Part shown: positions 62,916 through 64,000 of the stretch, one piece after another
Layout: each line of letters starts with the position of its first letter
Position numbering within the stretch: position 1 is the stretch's first letter
Source of the DNA: Helicobacter pylori
Lineage (GTDB): Bacteria > Campylobacterota > Campylobacteria > Campylobacterales > Helicobacteraceae
Assembly (NCBI RefSeq): GCF_016755635.1
Contig: NZ_CP051500.1
Span: 1,426,001-1,490,000, forward strand
Length of the DNA stretch: 64,000 nucleotides
Direction: 5' to 3'
Notes under the pieces: generated by a model
Told to the model about the DNA's origin: nothing
Databases searched by the model: none
What the model saw: only the letters and a program-made list of their open reading frames with translations
Translations under genes and position numbers: made by a program

Positions 62916-62982
62916 ATACCTTAAATTTGTTTTAGGATTAAGAAAATACCAAGAAAAATGTGATTAAAAAAGTTTTAGCATT

Positions 62983-63309
62983 TTACTGAGCGACTGAATC
63001 GATCACTATTCGTGAAGAAGCGCTGCTCATGCCCCTTAAAAAAGTTTGAGAAGACACATTGATTTCGGCGTTTTGGCGGAAAATATCGCTTGGCTGGTTG
63101 CTTTGGCGCTCTTCTAAGTCATGGCGTTTGATAATGATGGTATTCCCCCATTGGAAGGGCCTATAAGTGCGCTTTTTTTTAATGACAAAATGAGGTTCTA
63201 AATTTAAAAATTGCGCGTAACTTGGGAAATATAACGGCTCTAATAAAGGGTTTATGGGGTTTGCTTTTAAAATAATAACGAGAAAAAAGAAGCTAAAGAT
63301 CGTTTTCAT
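62983..63309 (-). pseudogene. Truncated TonB-dependent receptor (plug fragment)
   Basis: The 108-residue ORF has a signal peptide (TIFSFFFLVIILKA) and plug segments matching FrpB4 (RHDLEERQSNQPSDIFRQNA, and RGMSSASSRIVIDSVAQ against its RVTIDGVAQ). It stops where FrpB4 continues with NGNIFHHDANT. No barrel is encoded downstream, so it is a remnant or a decoy-like plug. It matches HP1511. Its start lies inside the folB 3' end (17-base overlap). Confidence 0.7.
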
Positions 63310-63646
63310 AGCAAATTTTCACGCTCGCTCCCACTTGAGAATTTGGAGAAATTTCTAACTTGCTGATTTTTAAATGAAGCTCAGAGATTTCACTATAGCG
63401 CGTTTTTAAAGCATGGCTCAAATCTTTCAGGGCGTCTTCAATGAGAAGATATTGGTTTTCTTGCATCATTTTTTGAATAAGCTCTTGGATTTTTATGTAA
63501 TCTAAATAAGCCTTATTGGGTAACTCTGTGTAGAAAAGATCCAAATTCACGCTTATTTTTTGGGGTTTTAAGCGTTCAAACTCTAAAATCCCCAAAATCG
63601 TTTCAAACACCAAGTTATGGACATGAACGCCTTGTTTAATTTTCAT
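63293..63646 (-). CDS. folB: Dihydroneopterin aldolase FolB
   Basis: FolB splits dihydroneopterin in folate synthesis. The 117-residue protein has the family start KQGVHVHNLVFETILGILEFERLKPQ, split by a short loop from VNLDLFYTELPNKAYLDYIK. A later VGASVKI tail fits the fold. It is preceded by plsY with a 4-base overlap. HP1510 by synteny. Confidence 0.85.
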   Translation of the reverse strand: MKIKQGVHVHNLVFETILGILEFERLKPQKISVNLDLFYTELPNKAYLDYIKIQELIQKMMQENQYLLIEDALKDLSHALKTRYSEISELHLKISKLEISPNSQVGASVKICYENDL

Positions 63647-64000
63647 AAGACTTTCTTTTCCTTGCCGGCTAATAAATTAAAAATATTGCCCGCATGCTTG
63701 ATAAGGGTAAAAATAAAAATAAGCACCATAGGCGTTTGCGTGCCGACTTCTTTAAGGATATTGACGCTGTCTGGGATATGCATATAAGGCACAAAAAAGA
63801 TAAGAACAGTCGCTGTGCCTACCCCTAGAATGCTAGCGAGTGAAGAGATTTTAAGCACCTTACCCACAAAAAACCACACCGTCAAGCCGATGAGGCTTTC
63901 AATAGGGATGAGCAACACCACAGAGCCCATGATCGTAGAAACGCCCTTGCCTCCATTGAAATTCAAAAAAGGCGAATAACAATGCCCTAAAATGCTAGCG
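63643..64000 (-). CDS. plsY: Glycerol-3-phosphate acyltransferase PlsY, C-terminal part
   Basis: PlsY transfers acyl from acyl-phosphate to glycerol-3-phosphate at the inner membrane. The segment ends the window, so the N-terminus is missing. Visible are FNGGKGVSTIMGSVVLLIP, the family's G-G-K-G-V-x-T motif, and three hydrophobic segments, then a basic tail. Translation upstream of the first in-frame Met continues to the window edge (SPFLNFNGG). It overlaps folB by 4 bases. HP1509 by synteny. Confidence 0.92.
   Translation of the reverse strand, partial: ASILGHCYSPFLNFNGGKGVSTIMGSVVLLIPIESLIGLTVWFFVGKVLKISSLASILGVGTATVLIFFVPYMHIPDSVNILKEVGTQTPMVLIFIFTLIKHAGNIFNLLAGKEKKVL

Overview
The window is chromosomal DNA of Helicobacter pylori. 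The gene set and order match my memory of the H. pylori 26695 segments HP1418-HP1453 and HP1533-HP1509. Species-typical content includes hpn and hpn-like, homD, frpB4, comH, AapA/IsoA-type toxin loci, a 16S rRNA gene without a linked 23S gene, and TCATTCAC-type DnaA boxes around dnaA. HP numbers are recalled from synteny, not searched.

Layout. About 0.1-6.5 kb (minus) holds murB, fliQ, fliI, a VirB11-like ATPase, ileS and an S4 protein. About 6.5-8.7 kb holds a lipoprotein, an outer-membrane protein pseudogene and hpn. About 8.8-13.8 kb (minus) is rlmN-kpsF-rnj-ksgA. About 14-16.2 kb is accessory: hpn-like, two tandem aapA/isoA units and an orphan hsdS made of two identical halves. About 16.2-18.3 kb is purU, sppA and a small membrane protein. 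About 18.5-21 kb is a compact TIR-like / lipoprotein / two-TM operon whose last two genes are frameshifted. About 21.4-23.5 kb is a 16S rRNA gene (minus) with a long leader that can pair with its trailer. About 23.5-32 kb is housekeeping: HP1440-like, ppiA, csrA-ispE-smpB-exbB-exbD and rpmH-rnpA-yidD-yidC-jag-mnmE. homD follows, then a small accessory junction (34.5-35.8 kb) with a truncated mobC, a CagY-repeat fragment and a frameshifted aapA unit. This junction is where the remembered 26695 order jumps from HP1453 to HP1533. Then come thyX, glmS and punB (minus), the bipartite origin around dnaA, comH, tRNA-Phe, exoA and recG. A type III restriction-modification pair (mod with a G10 tract, and res) is followed by a large single-chain restriction-methylase. 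Next are a fourth, broken aapA and a Panacea-domain / membrane-protein pair that looks like a toxin-antitoxin module. The window ends with nusA, selA, frpB4, a truncated receptor fragment, folB and plsY (minus).

The strongest candidates for under-described biology are: the Panacea plus membrane-protein pair (56.1-57.3 kb); the TIR/lipoprotein/2TM operon (18.5-21.0 kb); the four aapA/isoA-family units, two intact and two frameshifted just before the same Leu-Tyr while keeping the antitoxin -10; two parS-like 16-mers 7 and 12 kb from the origin, flanking the type III system; and a 31-35-residue strongly cationic ORF between frpB4 and selA.

Limits: all calls come from reading the sequence and given translations plus remembered family knowledge. 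No alignments or searches were run. Promoter calls are visual -10 matches only.
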